Shown in pieces: positions 1-7,419 of a stretch of 23,758 bases of DNA (positions are counted from its first letter, which is position 1; each line of letters begins with the position of its first letter). Made by a program: the position numbers and the translations under genes. This DNA comes from Longimicrobiaceae bacterium (lineage in GTDB: Bacteria; Gemmatimonadota; Gemmatimonadetes; Longimicrobiales; Longimicrobiaceae), in assembly GCA_030146875.1 (NCBI GenBank), contig JASLAX010000108.1:1-23758 (forward strand), written 5' to 3'. The notes below the pieces were generated by a model. The model was not told where the DNA came from. It did not search any database and saw nothing but the letters and a program-made list of their open reading frames with translations.

Positions 1-2513
1 CCGCCGCCGGCGCGCCCGCGGCGGGGCTCGGGGCGTCCGGGGCCCCCGCCACCGCACCGCCCTCCGCCGCGACCGCGGGCAAGGCCTCCGGAGACGCCGC
101 GGTGTCCGCGACGACGGGCTGCACGCCCGCCACGGCGTCCACCGCTCCACCCTCCGCGGGAGACGGGCCCTCCTCGGCAGACGGCGCGCCCTCGGCGGAA
201 GCGCGGCGGGGCGGGAACGGCGTCTCCGGCAGGTTGGGCGCGAAGGAGACGGGCGGCGTGAAGCGCGACAGGAGCTGGTAGAGCGGCGGCCGCATGCGGG
301 GGTTCAGGAACCCCAGGTCGACGGGGATCACGCGCTTGCCGGACGGCGCGTGGCGCAGGACGAGGGCGTTCGCGTCGAGCGGGTCGGGGCCCACGAGCAG
401 CGCGGCGGAGGGGAGCTGGTCGCCGGCCTCGCCCCCCTCGCCGGTGGGGTAGGAGATCTCCCAGCGGAGCAGGGGCGGGTGCAGGTTGGCGTTGAACTGC
501 GCGTCGCCGCAGATCTCCGCCAGCAGCTCCCCGGTCAGCCCGCCGTTGTCGCGGCGCACGTCCTCCACGAACTCCTCCGGGAACATGTAGAGGAAGCGCG
601 AGAAGTACTTTCCGTATCCCGCCGTGTAGGAGGAGCCCTGCAGCACGAGCGTCGGATCGCCGTCCGGCGTCCCCTCCGGGACGAGGAGGGCGAAGGCGCT
701 CACCGAGCGGCAGGGCAGGGGCTGCGCCTCCACCGCCCCGGCCGTCTCCGCCAGCTCGGCCAGGGTGAGGTCGAGCACCTCCGCGTCCACGTCCTGCCGC
801 CAGCGCTCCGCGATGCGCTCGCCCATGCGCGTGCGGGCGGTCTGCACGTCGCGCACGAACTCCTGCCCGAACGGGTTCTGCAGGTCGTAGCCCGAGAGCG
901 CCTCGCGGTCCATCCCGCCGCGCGCCTTCTGCTCCTTCTCCACGTGCGCCTTGAAGTGCTCGCGGTAGAAGTCCTCATAGAACTGCAGCAGCGGAACGCC
1001 CGGCGAGTCCTTGTAGAAGTCGTCGTAGAAGTGCCGCATGGTGGCCTGCTCGCTGCGCGGCCAGGCCAGGCGCGAGGTCAGGCGCACGTAGTCGGTGAAC
1101 ACCTCCGCCGCGCGGGCCACCCCGGCGGTCAGCGGGATCTCCGCGCTCGCGGCCGCGGTGGCGTCCTCGTAGAACGGCATGTCGCGGCGCAGGCGGCCGG
1201 TGACCTCCATGGCCTCGAACGCCTCCGCGATCAGCGCGTGGATGGCGGCCACGATCGCGTCGCGCGCCTCCACCGGCGCGTCCGCATACTCGTCGGTGCG
1301 GGCGCGCACGGCGGCCAGCAGCTCGGAAGCCTGGCGCGCGTGGTCGTCGTCGATGGCGTCCAGCAGGGCCCGAAAGGGGATGTCCCAGTCCGCGTCCTGC
1401 TCGCGGATGCCGGTGTGGAAGCGGATGAAGCCGATCTCCAGCAGCTTCTCCAGGTACGCCTCGGCCTCCTCGGGGGTGGCCTCGATCTGCGGATCCGCGG
1501 AGAGGGCGGCGATCATGTCCCCCAGCGTGGGGGACGCCTTGCCGCGGAAGACCTGCAGGATGAGCTGCAGCACCTCGTTCGCCGGCACGCGCTGGAACAC
1601 CTCGCGCGCCTGGATGGCGGTGAGGAAGACGAGCCGCTGCCCCTCGCCGCGCAGGGTGGGGTTGGGCTCCACCACCAGGCGGTGGCGCACGCCGGGGCGG
1701 GCCTTCAGGTGCTCCAGCAGGATCCCGTAGAGCAGCTTGTTGATGCGCACGAAGGAGCGCTTCGCGCGCGGGTCGCCGTGGAAGCGGAAGACCTCGTCCT
1801 CCCCCTCTGCGGCTGCGGTGAACTGGCCGGGGATGATGGCGCAGAACGAGGCGAACGGGGTGGCCTTCATGGCCGTGCGGGTGTAGTAGCGCAGCAGCCC
1901 GCGCTCCGTCTTCTCGTCGCGCCCGCCGGGCGTGCCGCCGGACGCGGCGTAACGGTCCAGCGCGGAGTAGAGGGAGCGCGAGGAGACCATCAGCCCCTTC
2001 CGGAACTCCGGGTCGCGCAGCAGCTCGCGGAAGCGCGAGCGCAGCGGCGGCGTCTCCTCCGCCAGGGCCGCCTCCACCTCGCGGCGGATGGCGTCGCGCT
2101 CCTCCAGCTCCGCCGCGAAGGCCCGCACCCGCCCGGCCGCGGCGGCCTCGAGCTGCTGCAGCGCGCCCTCCAGCGCATCGGCGGGCAGGCCGCGCAGGTT
2201 GTACAGGTCGCGCTTGGCGCGCAGGATCCGGTTGCGCGCGGGGCGGTCGGCGGCGGCGCCCACGGCCGCGAAGAGCAGGGCGGAGACCTCCTCGCGTCCG
2301 GCCTCCAGGTGCGCTTCGGCGTCCAGGAGGGCGTGGAGGCGCTCCATCGCGCGCTCGGCGCGCATCCCGTCCACGCCCCCGGTGGGGGCGCCCGAGACGC
2401 GGCAGACGAAGCGGCGGGCCCCCGGTGGGGGCGCCCGAGACGCGGCAGACGAAGCGGCGGGCCAGGCGGTCCGCGGCGGGGGTGGTGGTCTCGGGGTCCG
2501 GCGTGGGGGTCAT
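1..2513 (-). CDS. LanB-type lanthipeptide dehydratase, N-terminal part; partial, frameshifted near the start
   Basis: The reverse-strand frame open from about 2509 to the window edge encodes a lantibiotic-dehydratase N-terminal domain, which in LanB enzymes glutamylates Ser/Thr of a precursor peptide using Glu-tRNA. Visible family features are the TRTAMKATPFASF block near 1840-1895 (the R...T-P-F region of LanB), LVVEPNPTLRGEGQ, a GYGKYFSRF block, ELLAEICGDAQFNANLHPP, and KRVIPVDLGFLNPRMRPP followed by LYQLLSRF. An Ala/Pro/Glu-rich linker then runs off the left edge. The natural start seems to be ATG 2513, giving MTPTPDPETTTPAADRLARR then FVCRVSGAP, the conserved LanB N-terminal strand. A 43-bp tandem duplication (2375-2463) shifts the frame immediately after it. 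In-frame restarts exist at GTG 2374 and ATG 2365, but these lose the FVCR segment. Family assignment is strong; whether the gene is functional is open (phase-variable, inactivated or assembly error). No LanC is visible in the window. Confidence 0.8.
2375..2463. repeat. 43-bp tandem duplication inside the LanB-like gene
   Basis: Positions 2375-2417 are repeated exactly at 2418-2460, and identity continues to 2463 (89 bp, period 43). Because 43 is not a multiple of three, the extra copy moves the reading frame. Deleting one copy joins the N-terminal RRFVCRVSGAPTGG to VDGMRAERAMERLHALL in one frame. One or four copies would be in frame; two or three would not. Confidence 0.92.
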
Positions 2514-2714
2514 GCGGGGAACGCTCCGGAGCGGGTGCGGCCAGATACTGGCGGAAACGGACGGGACGCGTGGACGCGCCCGCGCTCCCGGCGGCCGCCG
2601 CGGGCGAAGAGGAGAAGTCGCGCGCGGGCCGTCGGGGGGTGGGAAGCTAACCGGCGGGGGCGGGGGCGGGCAAGGCGCGGGGGCGCACCGGAAGGGACTT
2701 CGCGGCGGCGCCGG

Positions 2715-2999
2715 TCAGCGCTCCACCGCGACGCCCTTCCAGAACGCCACGTGGCCGCGGATGTCGGCCGCCGCGTCCGTCGGTGCGGGATAGTACCACG
2801 CCGCGTCCTCGTTCACCTGCTCCCCCACCACCACGTGGTGGTAGCTCGCCTCGCCCTTCCAGGGGCAGACGGTGCGCGTGTCGCTGGGGCGCAGGTGCTC
2901 GGACCGCACGGCGTCCGGCGGGAAGTACACGTTCCCCTCCACCTCCTGGACACGGTCGCTCTCCGCGATCACGGCGCCCTTCCACGTCGCCCTCGCCAT
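2715..2999 (-). CDS. DUF427 domain-containing protein
   Basis: This 94-aa protein matches the DUF427 family: an N-terminal WKGAVIAES strand, YFPPDAVRSEHLRPSD, the central TVCPWKGEASYHHV block with the family's Cys-Pro-Trp-Lys-Gly, and a C-terminal HVAFWKGV. The length is typical of single-domain DUF427 proteins, which form small beta-rich folds of unknown reaction. ATG 2999 is preceded on the minus strand by GGAGGGCGG, a plausible ribosome binding site at long spacing. It begins 16 bases after the stop of the Nif3-like gene, so the two are probably co-transcribed. No signal peptide or membrane segment is seen. The function cannot be stated from sequence. Confidence 0.85.
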   Translation of the reverse strand: MARATWKGAVIAESDRVQEVEGNVYFPPDAVRSEHLRPSDTRTVCPWKGEASYHHVVVGEQVNEDAAWYYPAPTDAAADIRGHVAFWKGVAVER

Positions 3000-3015
3000 T
3001 CGAGCCCGCCCTCCC

Positions 3016-3774
3016 TCAGAGTCCCGTGGGGTGGTCGATGAAGGTCCACTCCAGGCCGAAGCGCTCCTCCAGGTGGCGCGCCAGCGCCTTCACCCCCCAC
3101 GTCTCCGTGGCGTAGTGCCCGCCGAGGAGGAGGTTGATGCCGCCCTCCGCCGCGTCGAAGTAGCTGTGGTGCGCCCCCTCCCCGGTGACGAACGCGTCCA
3201 GCCCGGCCTCGATCGCGTCCGCGATCTTGCTCGCCGCGCCCCCGGTGATCACGCCCACGCGCCGCACCGTCTCGGGCCCGCCGGCCACCAGGCGCACGCG
3301 GACACCCAGCGTGGCGTCCAGCCGCGCCGCCAGCGTCTCCCGCCGCAGCGGCGGCTCCGCCTGGCCCCATACGCCGAGCGGCCATCCCTGGTGGTCGCCG
3401 AAGGTGCCCCGCGGCTCCAGGCCCAGCTCGCGGAGGAGCACGGCGTTGTTCCCCACCTCGGGGTGCACGTCCAGCGGCAGGTGCGCGGAGTAGAGGGCGA
3501 CGCCGGACTCGATCAGCGGGCGCAGCTTCCGCATGCGCCGTCCCGTGACGGCCACGTTGCCGTCCCAGAAGAGCCCGTGGTGCACCAGCAGCAGGTCGGC
3601 CCCGTCGGCGACCGCCCGCTCCACCGTGGCGATGGAGGCGTCGACGGCCACGGCGAGCTTCCGCACGTCGCGCGTTCCCTCCACCTGCAGGCCGTTCAGC
3701 GCCCCCGGGTAGTCGGGCACCTGCGCGATGCGCAGGTAGTCGTCCAGGTACTCCCGGATCTCCGCAAGCTGCAC
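3016..3774 (-). CDS. Nif3-like dinuclear metal centre protein (GTP cyclohydrolase I type 2-like)
   Basis: A 252-aa protein of the Nif3/YbgI family, which forms hexameric rings with a two-metal site; its cellular substrate is not settled. Visible motifs are LLVHHGLFWDG (His pair), YSAHLPLDVHPEVGNN (metal-binding Asp), a GVITGGAAS loop, and C-terminal LLGGHYATETWGVKAL with the His and Glu metal ligands. Length fits the short Nif3 form without the inserted PII-like domain. I chose GTG 3774 (MQLAEIREYLDDYLRIAQVP) because family members begin with this helix. A longer in-frame extension to 3888 would run through the DnaA-box-like gap and adds low-complexity residues. The gene lies downstream of bactofilin on the same strand and just upstream of DUF427. 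The start choice is less certain than the family. Confidence 0.88.
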   Translation of the reverse strand: MQLAEIREYLDDYLRIAQVPDYPGALNGLQVEGTRDVRKLAVAVDASIATVERAVADGADLLLVHHGLFWDGNVAVTGRRMRKLRPLIESGVALYSAHLPLDVHPEVGNNAVLLRELGLEPRGTFGDHQGWPLGVWGQAEPPLRRETLAARLDATLGVRVRLVAGGPETVRRVGVITGGAASKIADAIEAGLDAFVTGEGAHHSYFDAAEGGINLLLGGHYATETWGVKALARHLEERFGLEWTFIDHPTGL

Positions 3775-3795
3775 CGGCGGAACCCCATGGCGATG

Positions 3796-3906
3796 GTTTC
3801 CACGACCGTGGAGAACCGGGGTGGAAAAAGGGGGTCCGGCGCTGTGGATAACCTGCAACCCCGGACCGGATCGAGAGATGGGGGACACGCCCCCTGCTGT
3901 GGAAAA
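3796..3906. other. Cluster of DnaA-box-like 9-mers (candidate oriC or DnaA regulatory site)
   Basis: The 138-bp gap between bactofilin and the Nif3-like gene holds a perfect box TTATCCACA on the minus strand (3843-3851) and TTTTCCACA (3898-3906, minus), which fits TTWTNCACA. Weaker matches are TTTTCCACC (3820-3828, 8 of 9), TTCTCCACG (3807-3815, 7 of 9) and GTTTCCACG (3796-3804, 7 of 9). Such a concentration is unexpected in GC-rich DNA, and it lies next to the parABS genes. No AT-rich unwinding element is obvious, so this could instead be a promoter-proximal DnaA regulatory site. Confidence 0.5.
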
Positions 3907-3912
3907 CCCCGC

Positions 3913-4407
3913 CTACTCCGTGGACATCTGGCGCGCGTCTTGGCGGACCTCGGGCCGTGCCTCGGCCGGGGGAAGCGCCCGCTGGGTGGCGTCGTCGACC
4001 ATCTGGATGCGGCCTTCGAAGCGCGCGCCCTCCTCCAGCATCATGTGCTGGGGACGGCAGCGGATCTCGCCCTCGATGTCCGAGGTGGCCTGCACCTCCA
4101 GCCGCCCCTCGGTGGTCACCGTGCCGCGAATCCGGCCGCCGATCACCGCGTCCTGGGTGATCACGTCGCCCACCACCTCGCCCTCCTTGCCGATCACCAC
4201 CGCCTTGGAGGCGCGCAGGGTGCCGTGCACCGCGCCCTCCACTCGCACGGTGCCGTCGGTGACCACGTCGCCCACGATCTTCATCCCCGGCCCGATGATG
4301 GAGATCGACCCCTCGTTGGCCGCGTTGCGCAGCGCCGACGTCACCTTGTCGCGGGCGCCCGAGCCCCCGTTGCCGGCCGCGCCGGATCCCTTTCCGAACA
4401 TCGCCAT
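3913..4407 (-). CDS. Bactofilin (polymer-forming cytoskeletal protein)
   Basis: This 164-aa protein has the bactofilin (DUF583) architecture: a flexible Gly/Ser-rich N-terminus (residues 1-30), a central right-handed beta-helix of repeating short strands (about 33-135, for example GSISIIGPGMKIVGDV and VVIGKEGEVVGDVIT), and a disordered Pro/Gln-rich tail. Bactofilins self-assemble without nucleotide into membrane-associated filaments. In several bacteria they sit beside an M23 peptidase and parAB and help position cell-wall hydrolases or ParABS complexes. The gene directly follows the LytM peptidase gene here, the same arrangement. The start at 4407 gives MAMFGKG; a second ATG at 4401 is equally possible. 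Confidence 0.92.
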   Translation of the reverse strand: MAMFGKGSGAAGNGGSGARDKVTSALRNAANEGSISIIGPGMKIVGDVVTDGTVRVEGAVHGTLRASKAVVIGKEGEVVGDVITQDAVIGGRIRGTVTTEGRLEVQATSDIEGEIRCRPQHMMLEEGARFEGRIQMVDDATQRALPPAEARPEVRQDARQMSTE

Positions 4408-4417
4408 GCTCTACCCC

Positions 4418-5221
4418 CTACCGCGGTGGATGGACCAGCGTGCGCGGATCCACCGCGACGCCGTCCTTGCGCAGCTCGAAGTGCAGGTGCGGGGCGGTGG
4501 ATACGCCCGTGCTGCCGCTCAGGGCGATCACCTGCCCGGGCCGCACCCGCTCGCGCGCGCCCACCAGCAGGCGCGACGCGTGTCCGTATACCGTCTCGTA
4601 CCCGTCCGCGTGCGCGATGCGCACGTAGCGGCCGTACACCCGGTCCTCCCCGGCCGCGGCCACCGTCCCCGCGCCGGAGGCCAGCACCCGCGAGCCCGTG
4701 GCCACGGCGATGTCGATCCCCGGGTGCGGCGCCCCGCCGGTGGTCACCCCGCGGGTCACGTACCCCGCGGCGGCGAGCGGCCAGTCGCGGGGGAGCAGCG
4801 CCTGGGCGGAGTCGCGCGGGGCGGCGCTGTCCGCCGGGACCGGGGTGGGCGCCGGGGCCGGACGCGCGGGAGCCCGGCGCCTCCCGGCCGGCTGCTCCGC
4901 CAGCGGCACCTGCGAGCCCAGCATGGCGCGCACCTGGTCGTACTGCGCCTCCATCCGCGCGATGATGCGCGCCAGCTCCTGCACGCGCGCGCGGTCCTTC
5001 CGCAGCTCCGTCACCTCGGCCGTCAGCCCCGGCACGCGGGCGGCCTGCGCGGCCATCCACCACCACGACAGGAACATGGCCAGCAGGAGGAGCGCCGCCC
5101 CCACCGCCACGCCGAAGGCGATGCGCAGGCGGCGGTACGAAAGCTCGTACGACCGGGTGCTCAGGTCCCCCTCGCCATGGGGAACCACGATGAAGGTCAT
5201 GCGACGTTCGTCACGCGGCAT
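4418..5221 (-). CDS. M23 family (LytM) metallopeptidase, membrane-anchored
   Basis: A 267-aa protein likely to cut peptidoglycan cross-links in the periplasm. Order: cytoplasmic basic N-terminus, one membrane helix (about 35-58, AFGVAVGAALLLLAMFLSWW), a short coiled coil (about 65-102), a Pro/Ala-rich linker (110-145), then the LytM domain (about 150-262). Zinc ligands His166 and Asp170 (HPGID) and His247 (HLHFE) are present, as is catalytic His214 (YGHASRL), so the enzyme looks active. ATG 5221 is 8 bases after the parB stop and has AGGG upstream; an internal ATG at 5200 is the alternative. The parB-M23-bactofilin order suggests coupling of wall hydrolysis to the bactofilin scaffold. Confidence 0.92.
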   Translation of the reverse strand: MPRDERRMTFIVVPHGEGDLSTRSYELSYRRLRIAFGVAVGAALLLLAMFLSWWWMAAQAARVPGLTAEVTELRKDRARVQELARIIARMEAQYDQVRAMLGSQVPLAEQPAGRRRAPARPAPAPTPVPADSAAPRDSAQALLPRDWPLAAAGYVTRGVTTGGAPHPGIDIAVATGSRVLASGAGTVAAAGEDRVYGRYVRIAHADGYETVYGHASRLLVGARERVRPGQVIALSGSTGVSTAPHLHFELRKDGVAVDPRTLVHPPR

Positions 5222-5228
5222 GGCGCCC

Positions 5229-6173
5229 TCAGTCCCGGTCGGCCTCGGCGCCCAGGATCAGCTCCAGGACCCGGTCGAAGTCGTCGGCGTCGAAGAAGGG
5301 GATCTCGATGCGCCCGCTGCGCGCGCCCTGCAGCCGGATGCGCGCCTGCGTGCCCAGCGCCCGCTGCAGCTCCGCCTCCAGGTGGCGCAGGTGCGGGTCG
5401 TCCAGCCCCCGCGGCTCGCGCGCGGCGGTGGAGGAGGCGCCCCCCTCGCCCTGGGCCCCGGCCTCGGGCCCGCGGCGGCGGCGCACCCGCTCCTCCACCG
5501 CGCGCACGGAGAGCCCGGCCTGCGCGGCCTCGCGCGCCACGTCGGCCATGGCGCGCTCGTCCTCCAGCCCCAGGATGGCGCGGGCGTGCCCCATGGAGAG
5601 GTCGCCGTTCTCCACCAGCTTCTGGACCGAGGCGGGAAGGTGGAGGAGGCGGAGGAGGTTCGCCACGGTGGAGCGGTCGCGCCCCACGCCCTCGGCCACC
5701 TCGGCCTGCGTAAAGCCGAACTCGTCGATCAGCTTGCGGTAGCCGGCGGCCTCCTCCAGGGGGGAGAGCCCGGCGCGCTGCACGTTCTCGACGATCGCCA
5801 GCACCAGCATGGCGCGGTCGTCCAGCTCCTTCACGATCGCCGGGACCTCCGTCCACCCCAGCCCGCGCACCGCGCGCCAGCGGCGCTCGCCGGCCACCAG
5901 CTCCCACTCGGCGCCCTCCGCCGCTCCCTTGGGGGCGGGACGTACCACAATGGGCTGGAGCAGCCCGTTCTGGCGGATGGAGTCCTGCAGCTCGGCGAGC
6001 TGCTCCGGGGCGAACTCGTGCCGCGGCTGGAACGGGTTGGGGGCGATGCGCGAGGTGAGCAGGGCGCGAACGCCCTCGGGCGGCATGGAGGGCTGGCCTC
6101 CCTCGCCGGGGGCGTAGTCACCCAGCAGCGCGGAGAGCCCCTTGCCGAGGCGCGGCTTCTTGGCGGTCGACAT
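5229..6173 (-). CDS. parB: Chromosome-partitioning protein ParB
   Basis: A 314-aa ParB/Spo0J protein, a CTP-dependent clamp that loads at parS and forms the centromere complex acted on by ParA. It starts with the characteristic KPRLGKGLSALLGD tail, followed by IAPNPFQPRHEF, the CTP-binding boxes GERRWRA and IVENVQRAGLSPLEEA, a helix-turn-helix (FTQAEVAEGVGRDRSTVANL) and a C-terminal dimerisation segment. A Gly/Glu-rich linker separates the last two. The gene starts 5 bases after the parA stop and is followed at 8 bases by the M23 gene, so it sits in an operon. Matching parS sites lie upstream of parA and mnmG. Confidence 0.97.
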   Translation of the reverse strand: MSTAKKPRLGKGLSALLGDYAPGEGGQPSMPPEGVRALLTSRIAPNPFQPRHEFAPEQLAELQDSIRQNGLLQPIVVRPAPKGAAEGAEWELVAGERRWRAVRGLGWTEVPAIVKELDDRAMLVLAIVENVQRAGLSPLEEAAGYRKLIDEFGFTQAEVAEGVGRDRSTVANLLRLLHLPASVQKLVENGDLSMGHARAILGLEDERAMADVAREAAQAGLSVRAVEERVRRRRGPEAGAQGEGGASSTAAREPRGLDDPHLRHLEAELQRALGTQARIRLQGARSGRIEIPFFDADDFDRVLELILGAEADRD

Positions 6174-6178
6174 CTACG

Positions 6179-7003
6179 TCACTCCCCCGCGGCGGCGGCG
6201 GTGGCGGTCGGGGCGGGGAGGGAGTCCGAGGCGCGCGACGTCTTCCGCGCGATCACCTCCCGCGCGAGCGACAGGTAGCTCTTGGCCCCCACGGAGAGCA
6301 CGTCGTACAGCACGATCGGCTTGCCGAACGAGGGAGCCTCGGCGATCCGGACGTTGCGGGGGATGGTCGTACGGTAAACCTTCGGGCCGAAATACTCCTT
6401 CGCCTCATCGGCAACCTGGCGCGAGAGGTTGAGGCGCCCGTCGTACATGGTGAGGAGCACCCCCTCGATCTGGAGGCGGGGGTTCAGGTTCTTCTGCACC
6501 AGGGTGACGGTGTTCAGGAGCTGCGACAGTCCCTCCAGCGCGTAGAACTCGCACTGGATCGGGATCAGAACCGAGTCGGCTGCGGCGAGGGTGTTCAGGG
6601 TCAGCAGGCCGAGGGAAGGGGGGCAGTCGATCAGGATGTACTCGTACTCCTCCCGGATCCCCTCCATCGCCGCCTTCAGGATCCCCTCGCGTCCCCGCCG
6701 GTTCACCAGCTCCACCTCCGCGCCCACCAGGTCGCGCGTAGCCGGGGCCAGGTCCAGATAGGGGAAGTGGACCTCGGGGATGATGATGTCGGAGAGGGGC
6801 GCACCGTCGGTCAGCACGTCGTACATCGACTTCTGCACCTCTTCCTTGTCGATCCCCAACCCGCTCGTCGCGTTCCCCTGCGGGTCCGTGTCGATGACCA
6901 GGGTCTTCTTCTCTGCCACCGCCAGGCAGGCTCCCAGGTTGATGGCGGTGGTTGTCTTTCCAACCCCGCCCTTCTGGTTCGCGATCGCGATGATGCGGGA
7001 CAC
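6179..7003 (-). CDS. parA: Chromosome-partitioning ATPase ParA (Soj)
   Basis: A 274-aa ParA ATPase that binds the nucleoid nonspecifically when ATP-bound and is stimulated by ParB. The deviant Walker A KGGVGKTT is at residues 11-18, followed by VIDTDPQGNATSGLG and the Walker B-like LIDCPPSLGLLTLNTL. Length fits chromosomal Soj proteins, with no N-terminal DNA-binding extension. The start is GTG 7003 (MSRIIAIANQKGG), preceded by AGGAGG at short spacing; the longer open frame to 7204 would read through the promoter and the parS sites. It heads the parA-parB-M23-bactofilin operon. The rsmG gene that often precedes parA is absent. Confidence 0.96.
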   Translation of the reverse strand: MSRIIAIANQKGGVGKTTTAINLGACLAVAEKKTLVIDTDPQGNATSGLGIDKEEVQKSMYDVLTDGAPLSDIIIPEVHFPYLDLAPATRDLVGAEVELVNRRGREGILKAAMEGIREEYEYILIDCPPSLGLLTLNTLAAADSVLIPIQCEFYALEGLSQLLNTVTLVQKNLNPRLQIEGVLLTMYDGRLNLSRQVADEAKEYFGPKVYRTTIPRNVRIAEAPSFGKPIVLYDVLSVGAKSYLSLAREVIARKTSRASDSLPAPTATAAAAGE

Positions 7004-7043
7004 GTGCCTCCTGGGGTACGCGCTGTGGTAAGGTTGGACGTTC

Positions 7044-7072
7044 AATATACGCGGCCGCGCGAGGGACGTCCA
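7044..7072 (-). promoter_or_regulatory. Candidate parA promoter
   Basis: On the minus strand, TGGACG (7067-7072, 4 of 6 to the -35 consensus) is followed by a 17-base spacer and TATATT (7044-7049, 5 of 6 to the -10 consensus). It ends about 40 bases before the parA start. The nearest parS site begins 13 bases upstream of the -35, so ParB loading could affect this promoter. Confidence 0.5.
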
Positions 7073-7085
7073 GCAACGCAGCCAC

Positions 7086-7101
7086 TGTTCCACGTGGAAC
7101 A
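7086..7101. promoter_or_regulatory. parS site 1
   Basis: TGTTCCACGTGGAACA is a perfect palindrome (perfect over 20 bp, 7084-7103) and a close variant of the conserved chromosomal parS TGTTTCACGTGAAACA, differing at the two symmetric T/A positions. It lies in the parA upstream region beside the parB gene. Confidence 0.92.
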
Positions 7102-7133
7102 GTCCGGCAGCCCGCGCGGCTCCGCCAACTCCG

Positions 7134-7149
7134 TGTTCCACGTGAAACG
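7134..7149. promoter_or_regulatory. parS site 2
   Basis: TGTTCCACGTGAAACG differs from the consensus parS at two positions (C for T at position 5 and G for A at position 16). It lies 32 bases from site 1. Confidence 0.85.
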
Positions 7150-7209
7150 CTGAACAATCCTTGCAGCCGAATACGTGCCGAACATAGGGTTGACGAAGCA
7201 ACATCAGGT

Positions 7210-7383
7210 CTCACGCGGAGGCGCGGAGAACGCGGAGGTGGGTGTCGGCGGCCTTCCTGCCACACATCCGGCTCCTATCGGAGGGCGGCCTCGCATCTTG
7301 TAGACGGGTGGCGCCTCCACAGACGTCACATCGCCGACGAGCTCGCCCGCCGCTACTCCGCGGCCTCCGCGCCTCCGCGTGAG
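7210..7383. repeat. Segment bounded by 19-bp perfect inverted repeats
   Basis: CTCACGCGGAGGCGCGGAG at 7210-7228 reappears as its exact reverse complement at 7365-7383, enclosing 136 bp without a credible gene. It fills the gap between mnmG and the parS sites, where rsmG often lies. It could be a MITE-like or REP-like element, or a long-range hairpin downstream of mnmG. No target-site duplication is evident at the edges. Confidence 0.7.
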
Positions 7384-7419
7384 GCAAAGCCGCAGGAGCG
7401 GGACGCGTCGAAGCTCGGC

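Noticed and set aside
350..2650. A 766-codon open frame on the plus strand
   Set aside because: Its product is Arg/Gly/Ala/Leu-rich without any family motif, while the opposite strand encodes clear LanB blocks across the same bases. It is a GC-rich antisense shadow.
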